From Cristatella mucedo (taxonomy: Eukaryota > Bryozoa > Phylactolaemata > Cristatellidae), in contig WPIO01000023.1 of NCBI GenBank assembly GCA_009760855.2, positions 4,427,501 through 4,491,500 on the forward strand: a DNA stretch of 64,000 nt, read 5' to 3'. The notes beneath the pieces are model-generated. The model saw only the letters and a list, made by a program, of their open reading frames with translations, was not told where the DNA came from and made no database searches. The translations under genes were made by a program, and so were the position numbers. This document shows positions 12,903-22,818 of this stretch, one piece after another (position 1 is the first letter of the stretch; every line of letters begins with the position of its first letter).

Positions 12903-15900
12903 GTATACACTGCGAAAAGAAGTGGACCAAGCATAGGATACTAGGGTAGTTTAGAGGGTCCTTGATGACTATCGAAAGTTGGCATCTATATTAGGACATT
13001 TTCAATTTGTGAAAGGACCTAAACCATTGCAGTGTAGGGGCCATTGATGCATAGACAAGATGACAAGCGCTCACTCACAGAAGGACTTGGTAATCAGTAG
13101 TATCAAACGCTGCCAAAAAATCCAGCAAAAAAAAGCAGAGACCTTACTCAAGTCTGCATTCCTCGGATAGTCGCGATACACTAGCAGCAATGCTGATTTT
13201 TTTGAATGATTAGCTCTAAAACTTGAGAAGCCAAGACAAGACCCCGAGTATAGAGAACAAAGAAAGTGTGTTCCACAACACAGCTGAAACCAAGTTCATG
13301 GGCTGAACCATACAGGATTCTCCCATCGAATAAGAAGAGGCAAGCTTTGCACACGCTGTAAATCTTTATGCCAAACAATCGACCAAATCACCAATTACCA
13401 GACCATGCCATAGCACTTAAGTCAATGTGTCCGAAAACACCCTGCCAAAACAGTCGGCAAGCATGTCTGATCAGGCTGCATTGTCCTCAAGACAAGTGCA
13501 CTGGTCAAACTGACGAGTGCTATCCGAATAGAGAAATACAGCAGTCAATCAGCTAGCTATTTCCTGAAAATGTGAATATAGGTGAAGGCAAGGTAGATTA
13601 GTTGTAGCAACATACAATGCAAGCAGCAGCCTTACAATGGAGGAAGGGGTGGAGTAATGCAAGGCCCTCAAAGGACAAAAAACCACATGACTGGGAGACG
13701 CATTGTTAACCAGTCACGGGCGGCTAATTCTAGCTGGCTGGCCTTTGTACCTCATCAAGCACAGTAGGCAGAGCCCAATAATACTAATCAGTGCCCTGAA
13801 GCCATTGGCTACTAACAGGAGGCTCATGATCAGATTATGTAACGATCTGAGGTCGCGATAGTTCCCTTCACCACCAATCAGGAATACTATGATTTGTTAT
13901 CATCCCACAACTCATCGATTGCAATGTTTTGTACTTGTAGTGCACATACATATGCCTGCGATGCAGAAACTTTCTAGTAGCTACATGCTACATGTAAGTG
14001 TCTTAGGCCCAGTCTCACAGTCTCACTACAGCCGATCCTATCAGAGACACGGGAACGAGTAGTACCAAACCAGCTAAACTCGCATATCAATACTTCAAGC
14101 CTAGCAAGTAAGTTTCAGTCAGATTTTAGAGCTATCATTCCACAGAATCAGCACTGCTTCGAGCATATAAAAACCTCAGGAATGCAGACTTAGGTAGAGT
14201 CTATCTACTCGTTTTACTGGATCTTTCGGAAGCATTTGACACTATTGATCACCAAATGTTTCGTGAGCATCAGTCATCTTGTCTGGGCATCACCGGCACT
14301 GCTCGGCAATGGTGTAGGTTTTTATCACAAATGGGAGATTTCAGTGAGTTGATGCATAATGGTAACAGTCATCCAAGGAGCCTCTAAAGTAGGGGGTAAC
14401 CCGGGGATCATTTCTTGGTTTACTTATTTTCACATTTTATATTCTCCCTCTAGCCGATGTAATCGCTAAAAATAATCTAGCTCTCATTCTTATTCACATG
14501 ACAAAAGCTGTACCTGTGCTTTGATCCTTTCCTGCCTTCCAGCACCTGGGAGATTCCCTACGGCATGTATTGCCGACATTTGCATTTGCTGGGTAGCGGA
14601 TTTTCTCAAACTGAATGACGATAAAATCAGCTTACTCATTATGGGCATGCCCAGTGTAACTCAGAAATTGGAATGCCTCTTCGTCAAAATAGGCTCGGCC
14701 AGTGTATCTCATGTAGTATCAGCATGCAGTCTGCATATTGTGTTCCAATGTGACCTTGCATTAGACGACCACATCAAATCCACAGTCAAATCTGTCTAAT
14801 TTTACCTACGCAAGATTGCAAAAATGTGGGCATGCTTAGACAGACATACCAAATCCAAGTTGGTCCACGGATTTGTGACATCCCGTCTCGACTTTTGTAA
14901 CTCACTTACAACCTATGTACAGTGCCTAGAAAGAGACTCTTAGGGCACCTTAAAAATCGTATGCCTCTTCAATAAACAATACACAATACTGGCCACTCTA
15001 ATCGTGCACCAACAGTCATGGCTTCGTACTATGCTTTGTGATATCCGATAGGACTTATTGGGATAAGCTCACTACAGGACTCGGCGTGACTCGCGATCAA
15101 CTCTTGCCTGATCAATTGTGGCTTCGAGACACTTGTCGTACTGGCTTTCTTGAAAAATTTGGGGGCACTAAAACGTTATTTGTTTTCAGATCTAGCACAA
15201 TACAGCGATTGAAAAAGTATTCGGCTTGGCGCGATGTAACACATTTTGTGTAAGATACATCACGCCCATCGACTAGTTGCCTCGTTTGATAAAGTTGAAG
15301 TCACTCATCGGTTCATCCCTACATATGCAGCAGGGAGCTCATCAGCAGCCAAACGACCTGAGCAGTGGTTGCAGCAATGCTACTACAATATTAAGAAAAT
15401 CGAATGGCGTATATTGTATAGCAAGATGTTCGGAAATTGTTACTAAGTGACACAGTGGAATTAGTGCATATTTGCTCTTTCCTATACGGGTAAAAATTTT
15501 TAGTACCCAATTGGGCACAAATTGCCTGCATTCGTCAGCTAATTTTCTGGACTCAGCTTGGCTGCAAAGGGGAACATATGGCCACGGAGGCTGTCGGTCA
15601 AGTCTCATCTAGTCTAATCTAGGGGCTACCCTATCCAAGCCTGCCAGATAAGGCTATTTTAGCACCAAGATCAAACAGAAATGCACATGAAGGCAGCAAG
15701 CCCCAAGCACAGCAACGACACGGGTATAACAACAACAATGGCTTCTGAATCCCATTCTTTTTTCTTGAAGCTGACAGACCAGGGAGAGCCAAAATAACGA
15801 GGGACCCTTTTTCTCTAACCCTTGAGTCCTCAAGGGCATAACTAGCTGCAAGGAGGTAACATTTAAGCTCAAAATGCTGAGCACTCATTTATAATAGGTA

Positions 15901-18900
15901 ACAGGTGCTGGAAATAAACTGCATCCCGATGCCTCACTATATAACGGTGTATACACCAACACTTTGCTGCCAGTATTCTAAATTTGATGACATTCGAGCT
16001 TTCCACTCGAAGAGGAGTGGGGAGCTCTTGCCCACTCGAGAGCTCCTCTTGCCCACTCGAATGATGAAGCATGGCGGCATGCTGAAACCCCCGAAAGTGA
16101 GAGAAATCTAATATGATTAAAGCAACAGCTAAATGACTTATTGAAGGATGCCTGCTTATAATCATAATGATGGTAGCTCTGCTATCAGCTTCCATGTACT
16201 CCCAGGTGCAGACGGCCAGCACACAGAGGGGCCGACAAATAGCTTGACACACAGGTTCTTCACACACGAATTAGAATTGCTCATGAATTGAACAAATCTG
16301 ATATATAAAGTTTCTGCAACTAAAGACCCTTCACTCTCTTGCATCGTGAGCGACTACTAGGCTATTTAATAGATCGAAGGTCCGTGAGCAGTAGTCAGCA
16401 GCAGAGTCTGCAGACCACCCTAAAGCTACAGGTATGTACCGGCCACAGATCAGACAGTAATCAAGACAATAGGCTGAATCCAAGAGTCAGTCAACCACTA
16501 ATCAGACGGTGAACACAAGCACGTGATTTTCTGAACTCAGGAGCTTCTAAGCTTTTCAACTGGCAAGCATAGCTAATCCTATGTGAGAATTGCTCAAAGG
16601 GGGCACAACATTGACAATCGACTCTTACTTATCAAAGGAGGTTGAATGGGCTTGCAGCTTGTGACCTATTCTGGTCAAAGTCCAAGGACCCTCTTCTTAA
16701 ACTCCTCCCCCCAAACGATGGTTACGAGTGATGAGCACGGATGAGTTCACACTGCATGCCACAGAGAAAGCCACATATCGATGCAAGGACACTAATGGTT
16801 GGTCTTTTCCAAGTGTAGTGATGCATACTGCCGACCACGGTCAGCCACCAGCGGTAATTAGATAAGAGTTCGTTCAAGAAGTGCTTGAGTTGTTGCCGGA
16901 AGACAAAAAAAGATGCAACATGAAATCTCGTACTATTTTGCTTCTATGGCATAAGACTAGGATCTTTTTGTAAATCAACGACCGCCCTCTTGCCTCTGCT
17001 TACAGTCTGCTTTCATGTATGCAAACATATGATAGATGATAAATTAGTAGTTTTTCTTTAATGCATTCCCTTTCTGACTATCGTGCCAAGGGGGGAAGAG
17101 GCAGCAAGGAGTGAGGGAAGAGATAACACGAGAGATCTAGCTATGAAAGACACACACACACACACACACACACAGCCAAAAGAGTAGCCACGTAGCAGCT
17201 TCGACATAACCTTGGTGGCTATACAATCAGCTCATACGACCTGAGAGGAAGCTGTGCAAGAAAAAATACGGAAACCAAATTAAACTCTTGGGCTACACAG
17301 GACTCACTAGTGCTCTGCGGTTCCTTCAATGCTAGGGCTGCTTATGTCATCTTCTGTGACATGCACAGGGGCCTTGTTTGAAGGACTTTACAAAGCTCAG
17401 ATCACTAAGTCCGAGGTTGCAACAGTCGGTACAGCACCATTTGCAAAGCAGACCAGCTAGGAGTGCTCACGACTATAAAGATACTGCTGAGCTGAGGCAC
17501 CATGGCTGAGGCAAACATGCAGATTTTCAGTGAGAAGAGGCCCGGCATTCATCCAGCAGTCCACATGCAAGAGCCACTGACCACCAACTTCCGGTCATGG
17601 CTTTCTTCAGAAAGGATTGCTTCATATAACTCTGCCCAGCAAATAACCGAAGGCAAGCAAGTCAGCCCTTGTCTCTACCCGTCCTACAACTATGACTGGA
17701 AATATCCAAGGGCCTAAAAAGGTTCATGAGATGCCAAGTTGCCGAAGACATGAACATGAGCCGTACTGCAATGGGAAATCTGGCCATTGGTCAAGAAGCA
17801 AGCATCAGCTAACATGGCATGCTGTGCGTTGAATGTGGCATGCTTGTCCAATCAGGCCACACTTGTCTAGCACTTCCATGCAGAGGCTTAAGAGGCTCAC
17901 ACAACAGTCACCGATGAAAGCATAAAGTCAGTACTGACTGACACTCCATGCCAACGGTCGATGTCTGCTGGCATAATTCATGAATTGAACAAATCTGTTT
18001 GGAGAACTTAGTTTTTAAGGCAATAACTGTATGTATGTACATACATGCAGTCACACGGCTGCAGATCTACCGGGCCAGAAAAGAGCAGTGGATTGCCATG
18101 CACCACTAGTATCACCATGACCGGTGACCTCTCACAAAAAGAACTGCATGCGTTCCATCAGGCGTGCTCCCAGGACCGTGTGTCCACGGGTTTCTGACAG
18201 AAGGAGAGCTAAACTGGCACAGCCAGGCCAGCACTGCAGAGCAAAGACACACACAACATTGAGCATGCCAACAAAATGTAACCATGATGCATGCAAGTGC
18301 ATGGATAGTGGCTGAAGACGATGAACACACGGCCTAAAGCCCCAGAAGCCCCAGGGCTGCTTGCAACCAGCATCCATCCAGCCAAAACAACGGGAGAGGT
18401 TGGAGAGCTCTTGCAACAGGAGAAACCGTATGCAACGCTTACGGGCCATATAGGGTGCCAGATCGGTCAGAAAAACACTGCCTGCACACTGCAATGGAGG
18501 GCAGCAAAGGCAGCAGGTGCTACGTTGCTAGCTACGTCGTAGCAGACGCCAGCTATGACATGGCACTGGCCCAGAGGCCACGGTGGCGAGTTCACTTACC
18601 CGTCACGACCTTTACTAATTATCTTCACCTCAAAATAGTAGACACCACAGGCTGCAGGAATCGGATGGGTCGCTCGAACGCTCGCGGCGTCCTTGTGAGT
18701 CTTGCCCTGGCCTGGAAACGAGTCACGAGGCGAAGAGCTGACGGCGAGGCAGACGACGAACGTTAGACCCCGAGCGCGCCGACACTCGGTACGGCGACCT
18801 GCGAATGCTAGCCCGAGGGCAGGTCGACGACTAGCTGCCTGGCCGCCGGCGCGAGCAGCTCTGTCGCAGCAGCAGGAAAGCGGGGCGGAGTCGCTATTTT

Positions 18901-19559
18901 ATCCGCAATTCGGCGGCAGGATTGCTGGCACAGCAGGCCGATATGGGAATTAGGGTTCAAAATGCGACGCCGTCTCCGACCGAGTCACGGTCGACTTGGC
19001 AAAATAAAACGGCGACGGGCAGACGCCTAACACGGGCAAACTGCGCAGCCCAGCACTCCCGCACGAGCCGGAGCTGGAGGCCGCCAACTCGGCTTTGACG
19101 GGCGACTCGAAGCGAGTCGTGACGATGGTGGCGGTGGGGCGGCGGCGGCGGCGGGGGGGGGGTAGGCAACGACTGCTCTCGCGCTCGTGCGGCAGCGCTA
19201 GGAGCCAGGGACGTAAAGAAAAAAAGGCAAGCGAGGAGGCGTCGCGAGCGCCAGCGGACGCACTGCGCTCGTGACGCCGGCGGTCGCGCACGCTCGAAGC
19301 GCGACCGCCGGCGTCAGCTGGCGACTAGCTGCCGACGAGACAGACGACGAGCGCACGTACCCTTGTAGTGGACTCGCAGATTATTATGCGTCAGTCCCAG
19401 GTACGCGTACTTATCCTTGGCGCTCCAGGCTCTAGGCAAAGGCGCATCGTCCTCGTTCACCGCAGGGTACAGAGCTCTCAGGTAAGCCGACCCAGCAGCG
19501 ACGCCCGAGTCCGCATCTCTCTCCAGCCCTCTGCCAGTCAGCGCAGTCGTAGAAGCCAT
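4847..19559 (-). CDS. RANBP9/10: RANBP9/RANBP10-like gene (RanBPM family), seven 5' exons, 3' part missing
   Basis: RanBPM proteins are cytoplasmic/nuclear scaffold proteins and subunits of the CTLH E3 ubiquitin ligase; they carry a SPRY domain, then LisH, CTLH and CRA domains. Seven coding exons were joined here: 19361-19559, 18600-18711, 11625-11677, 11312-11479, 11138-11160, 5746-5847 and 4847-4929 (740 nt, about 246 aa). All phases agree. The order of motifs matches the family: [108 protein letters not shown]. This covers the N-terminus and SPRY domain. The start ATG has an in-frame TGA shortly upstream, and the N-terminus lacks the long Pro/Gln-rich extension of vertebrate RANBP9. The LisH/CTLH/CRA exons were not found in 1-4846 and presumably lie to the left. 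It is divergent from the TSNAXIP1-like gene. RANBP9 and RANBP10 cannot be told apart here; it may be the single pre-duplication gene. Confidence 0.95.
4930..5745 (-). other. RANBP9/10-like intron 6
   Basis: Intron sequence between exons 6 and 7, with no recognisable repeat. A short open stretch at about 5170-5226 (minus) resembles an exon with a donor, but it breaks the family alignment and is not used. Confidence 0.6.
5746..5847 (-). CDS. RANBP9/10: RANBP9/10-like coding exon 6 (end of SPRY)
   Basis: 102 nt, phase 0 at both ends, TTTGCAG acceptor and GTAAGC donor. It encodes [20 protein letters not shown] and FDIEDYMK, one of the most conserved stretches of RanBPM proteins. Intron 5 before it is about 5.3 kb and holds a SINE-B, an old L2 and a Tc1/mariner relic. 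Confidence 0.96.
5848..7609. other. RANBP9/10-like intron 5, left part
   Basis: AT-leaning intron sequence; no protein similarity or known repeat seen. Confidence 0.45.
7610..7840 (+). mobile_element. Tc1/mariner transposase relic
   Basis: At 7647 the frame reads WPSLSPDL, then after one extra base NPIERPRRD, matching the Tc1 catalytic region WP-x-QSPDLNPIE whose Glu is the third catalytic acid. Downstream, HKLMASVPG resembles the HKLV-x-SMP-x-R C-terminus. Stops and frameshifts show it is dead. Confidence 0.65.
7841..8125. other. Intron sequence between Tc1 relic and SINE-B
   Basis: Nothing recognised. Confidence 0.4.
8126..8302 (+). mobile_element. SINE-B copy 1
   Basis: tRNA-like head with the B-box-like GTGGGTTCGAGTCCTGC at 8177-8193, then the family body (GCAATTCTTTATCGCC, GATAGTCGTTAAGGCTCTTC) and the end GAGGCTGTTGAATTAACT. 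The body is shared with copies at 53590, 56048 and 59008. Confidence 0.82.
8440..8458. repeat. Poly-C tract
   Basis: A run of C residues in intron 5 of the RANBP9/10-like gene. Confidence 0.8.
8715..9700 (-). mobile_element. Old L2-like LINE, antisense
   Basis: Reads on the minus strand from the RT motif B/C area to the C-terminal block; it matches 41550-42560 in order with many indels. The conserved 3' tail is lost. Confidence 0.8.
9701..11137. other. RANBP9/10-like intron 5, right part
   Basis: No exon or repeat recognised in about 1.4 kb before the microexon. Confidence 0.45.
11138..11160 (-). CDS. RANBP9/10: RANBP9/10-like coding exon 5, 23-nt microexon
   Basis: Only 23 nt, between a TTTGCAG acceptor and a GTAAGC donor. 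It encodes the end of a Gly codon plus VAFRDLP, matching the family segment LG-I-AF-x-DLP that joins the SPRY core to its last part. Phases 1-in and 0-out match both neighbours. It is short enough to be missed by gene finders. Confidence 0.9.
11312..11479 (-). CDS. RANBP9/10: RANBP9/10-like coding exon 4 (core of SPRY)
   Basis: 168 nt, opening with [16 protein letters not shown] and continuing through [16 protein letters not shown] to [16 protein letters not shown] 12 nt earlier could be mistaken for the donor, but the GTGAGT donor keeps the family segment NG-x-x-LG in frame with exon 5. Confidence 0.93.
11625..11677 (-). CDS. RANBP9/10: RANBP9/10-like coding exon 3
   Basis: A 53-nt exon encoding [17 protein letters not shown] plus a split Gly at each end, in the SPRY domain. 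The acceptor is TTGTAG and the donor is GTATCA. Intron 2 before it is about 6.9 kb and is filled with old L2 copies. Confidence 0.94.
11940..13170 (-). mobile_element. Old L2-like LINE, antisense, with GACA expansion
   Basis: Antisense copy with a 3'-end remnant (about 11950-12080), the C-terminal RT region and an upstream RT part. A (GACA)n array interrupts the motif C region. It lies in intron 2 of the RANBP9/10-like gene. Confidence 0.82.
12837..12902. repeat. (GACA)n microsatellite
   Basis: About 16 perfect GACA units inside the old L2. Confidence 0.97.
13171..13989. other. Intron 2 sequence, unassigned
   Basis: No clear similarity to the repeat families of the window. Confidence 0.4.
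13990..14990 (+). mobile_element. Old L2-like LINE, sense
   Basis: A diverged copy from the segment before motif A to a degraded tail. At 14183-14251 it reads in one frame [20 protein letters not shown], so it keeps the two bases that the young copies lack. RT motifs B and C and the C-terminus are broken. Confidence 0.83.
14991..18599. other. RANBP9/10-like intron 2, right part
   Basis: About 3.6 kb with no exon found. It contains a (CA)n at 17152-17174 and a small GAGCTC-rich imperfect palindrome at about 16009-16059. Confidence 0.45.
17152..17174. repeat. (CA)n microsatellite
   Basis: About 11 perfect CA units. Confidence 0.95.
18600..18711 (-). CDS. RANBP9/10: RANBP9/10-like coding exon 2 (start of SPRY)
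   Basis: 112 nt between a CAG acceptor and a GTAAGT donor. It reads [19 protein letters not shown]..., then [18 protein letters not shown], the first strands of the SPRY domain. The two first bases complete the Gly codon begun in exon 1 and the two last bases open the Gly codon finished in exon 3. Confidence 0.95.
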
Positions 19560-19900
19560 ACTGCCTTTATCTACACATCACAATGACAACGAGTGGCTTA
19601 TTTTCTCTACTCCGCCTCGTACTTCCCCCCCCCCCCACGGGGCAGCCTGAGCCCGCTGCGTCTCCCATGTCAATACGGCGAGCAAAAATATCAAGTATTT
19701 GCTGGCATCTTTTTTGCGCTTTTTGAAGTCTACTGAATAAGTATTTGACAGTGTAGTAGTCGGAGCGTACTTCCAGTTCCGCGTTTGCGACATCCTCGAG
19801 CCCGTCGATGCTAGCAACCCCTATTGGGCGCGCCGTAACCGGGAAATAGCAGATCCGCGGGAGCGCGGCGAAAACGATGACGGCCTCTCCGGACAACAGA
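18680..19900. promoter_or_regulatory. CpG-rich block around RANBP9/10-like exon 1, likely promoter region
   Basis: GC and CpG content rises sharply here compared with the AT-rich DNA on both sides. It spans exon 1, the short intron 1 and several hundred bases upstream of the ATG at 19559. Runs of G and C occur at about 19147-19160 and 19626-19640. Whether it also drives the TSNAXIP1-like gene, 3.1 kb away, is inference; an old L2 (20195-21455) lies between them. Confidence 0.5.
19361..19559 (-). CDS. RANBP9/10: RANBP9/10-like coding exon 1
   Basis: Starts at ATG 19559-19557 with an in-frame TGA upstream. It encodes 66 codons plus one base and ends ...RVHYK G at a GTACGT donor. Residues 29-66 hold the family hallmark before the SPRY domain (LYPAVNE..., [18 protein letters not shown]). 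It lies in GC-rich, CpG-rich DNA, as expected for a first exon next to a promoter. Confidence 0.95.
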
Positions 19901-20194
19901 GGTTCCCCTATCCAGAGGTTGCCTCTTCTGTACAGGTACCGAGGCTTGATATTTTTCGTGCATATCTATTCGTTGTTGGCAGTGCTTAGAACTGGGAACC
20001 CGGCTTGTATTCGCGAACCGCAACCAACTCTTAGCCTTCGCTATGGAGCAGCTGTCGAATGCGTCAACCACATCTTATTCATAAAGAGTCACCTGCTCCT
20101 ATTAAAACACGCATTCTAAAATGAATATTTTTCTGTTGTGATCCAAAGCTCATTGGCAAGGTTTTATATCTTTGATCATTCAAGTTCTTCTTGA

Positions 20195-21455
20195 GGGGCT
20201 AGCATTTTGCCTGTGCATCACTGGCGCTGCATTGCAATAGTTTAGGTCCTATCTCACCGTGCTTTTACAGAACGTTAATTTCAAGCGGAAATCTTCATCC
20301 GGGGATTTTTTAAGTTGTGGAGTACTTCAGTCATCTCTTGTTAGTCCACTTCTTTTTGCGGCCTATACTCTCATTCTCGCCGATGTGATCGCCAAGGAAA
20401 AACATAGGCTGTCATTTGTATGCAGATGGCACGCAGCTGTACGTGTGCTTTGATAACTCCATAAATTGAAGCTCGTCTAAATATTTTTAACTCCCGTGCA
20501 TCATGCATTGCTGGCGTTCGCACCTGGATGGTGGCAAACTTTCTCAAATTGAATGACGTTGAAACCAAGTTGCTAAACCAATAAACCAATTTTGAAACCA
20601 AGTTACCGGCAACCCCAGTATTACTCAGATTTTGGAAAGCCTATTCATCAGAATCGGCTCCCACAGTGCGTATTCTGTAGCAAATGCATGCAATCGGGGT
20701 GTTCTGTTCCAATAGGACGTATAAGTGGACAACAACGTCAACTCCACAGTCGAGTCTGCCCACTTATAGCTATGCACCATTGCAAAAATTCGGGCCTGCT
20801 TTGATAAGAATACCAACAGCGAAGCTGGTCTGTGCATTTTGTGATATTCTGTCGAGACTTCTTTACCTCATTAATTGCTGGTCTTCTTGCCGGCGAAATA
20901 AGGTGCCTACGGGTGGTGCAAAACATTGCCACTCAGCTTGCATGTCGTGAACGTCACAACCTCCATATTACCCTCGCTTTTCACAGAGCTTCACTCGATC
21001 TCCATCAAGCAGCGTATGTGCTTCAAGGTTCTGTCGCTTACTTTTATGTTTGTCTATCCTCTTTCACCAGCCTACCTACCTAAGCTACTTAACAATCAGG
21101 GTAGCTATCGTGCCGCCTGCTTTTTTTTTTTACTCGAGTCGCGTAGCTCTACCTCAAACGAACCTCAAATCCTGTAGATACCGCTCATTCAGTTTGCATG
21201 CTCTCAAAATCTGGAACTCACTCTTGACTGACTTCATGACATCTCCTGACTTGACGACATTTAAAGAGAAACTAAAAATGCACCTGTTCCTTATATCATT
21301 TCTTCTCTCCTCATGATTCGTCCTCGTGCGTTTGAGCGTGCTGATACCGTGCACGCTATCATTAAACAATGTATGTTTCCTTTCCAGCATTTTTAAAGTA
21401 GCTAGAATTTGATTTAGTTCCCTTAGGGGGCCGTGCATGTGTCTTATTATTAATG
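20195..21455 (+). mobile_element. Old L2-like LINE between the two divergent genes
   Basis: A diverged sense copy from the segment before motif B (about 20214) to a tail remnant near 21400-21450. On the plus strand SFSLHALKIWNSLLTDFMTS matches the family's [11 protein letters not shown]-x-x-x-RTS block. It separates the start of the RANBP9/10-like gene from the TSNAXIP1-like gene. Confidence 0.82.
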
Positions 21456-22644
21456 CTTAGCTGTGATAGTTTATGTTTTTGACTTCGTAACATGCAGTCG
21501 CTCGTTACAAAGAAGACCGTTCATTCCATACCTTAAAAATTGTGATCTAGGCTTGCGACGATGCCCTGCCTCCAGTCTGAGTTATTCATTATTTAATGCA
21601 GGTACATGCGGCGTCGCACAGGGCTAGATTAACGAAGCATAAATAATCTTCGGCGAAGCCTTATTACAGAGTTTAGCGAACGCTAACTATCGTTGTGGAC
21701 CACATTTCCAAGTGTTTGGCAAACACAACTGTGTTGGGAAATGGCCCTAAACGTGGCGTTAGATGAAATGTCGGTATTTTTTGTGATCATCCTATATGAA
21801 TATGCAGCGTCAAGCAACAAGAACTAAATGAGAACATCAACTGTGACCACTGAAAGTAAAAAATCAACTGTTGCCACATGTTGGTAAATCGAGCGCCGAG
21901 AGAGCCACTAATTACACCCGTTTCATGAGATGTAATGCAGACGGAGAGGTTAAGTGTATTTCTGTAGACGAAGAGGCCACCGTGTCTTGTGAAGTTATTT
22001 GATGCTTACAAACCCAGCAGACTGGAAATTCGCATCGAATACTTCATGGGATGCGTGTCTTCTTTAGAACTAGTCATTTGGTTTTGTGAAATCCTGCTCT
22101 CTCTCTCTCTCTCTCTCTCTCTATTTAATTTTGTATCTTACGTCTTGTGCGTAATTCATTATGCGATTCTTTTTTTTATATCAATATAATCACTTTGAAC
22201 ACCCGTAAATGGCTGTTTTAGAGAAGAGAAGTCTATAATTCAGCCTCATGCATTAAGGCTCGAGCCGATAGCCGCTCTACCACAGTCTGGGAATGCGTAC
22301 TACTTGGATGGAATTAAGCACAAGCTTCCGGCTCCGAAGACCCTGCGGGTAATGTCTAGCTCCAAGCTAACGGGGAAATTCGATTTGATTTTAAAAGACA
22401 GCCACGTTTTTTTCAATTACGCACCCTGCATTCTACCTTTCGCAGGACTAAGTGTGCTTGCAGTTCGTAATGTATCTTTATCACTGAGTAATGTCTGTGA
22501 GACAGGATTTATCTTTATCGCCGAGTAATGTCTGTGAGACAGTCTGTGTATCATTAGGTAACTCGTGTTTTTTAGCCATTCGTGGATACTTACGCAGGAA
22601 CGATCGACAGCTGGCCGGCACATTCGTCTGGAGCTGCCTCTAGC
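21456..22644. other. 5' region of the TSNAXIP1-like gene
   Basis: Contains a (CT)n at 22098-22122. A block at about 22285-22349 ends in CGG|GTAATG and could be an upstream exon, but its phase does not fit exon A. Confidence 0.4.
22098..22122. repeat. (CT)n microsatellite
   Basis: About 12 CT units. Confidence 0.95.
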
Positions 22645-22818
22645 ATGCAAATATCACTATCGAAGAACAAAGAGCTTATCTTGGCAGACGAAGAGAAAAT
22701 GGGAAAACCGCAGCTAACTCCGAAGCCGAGGTTTCTAGAGAACCTCGAGTCGTTTCTCAAGAAAGAACTAAAAGCCTTAGGCGTAACCAAAGTGGAAGCC
22801 AATGAGCTGAGGCTACAG
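22645..22818 (+). CDS. TSNAXIP1: TSNAXIP1-like coding exon A
   Basis: 58 codons ending ELRLQ at a GTACGT donor, phase 0. It holds the N-terminal family block PRFLENLESFLKKEL. The open frame begins at 22576, so an upstream exon spliced at TACGCAG (to 22597) is possible; no matching exon was identified. Confidence 0.85.

Noticed and set aside
19567-19896. 109-codon minus-strand frame upstream of RANBP9/10-like exon 1
   Set aside because: No similarity, low-complexity end, and the exon 1 ATG has its own upstream stop.
22285-22349. Possible upstream exon of the TSNAXIP1-like gene (ending CGG|GTAATG)
   Set aside because: Its phase does not fit the exon A acceptors, and no family sequence is recognisable.
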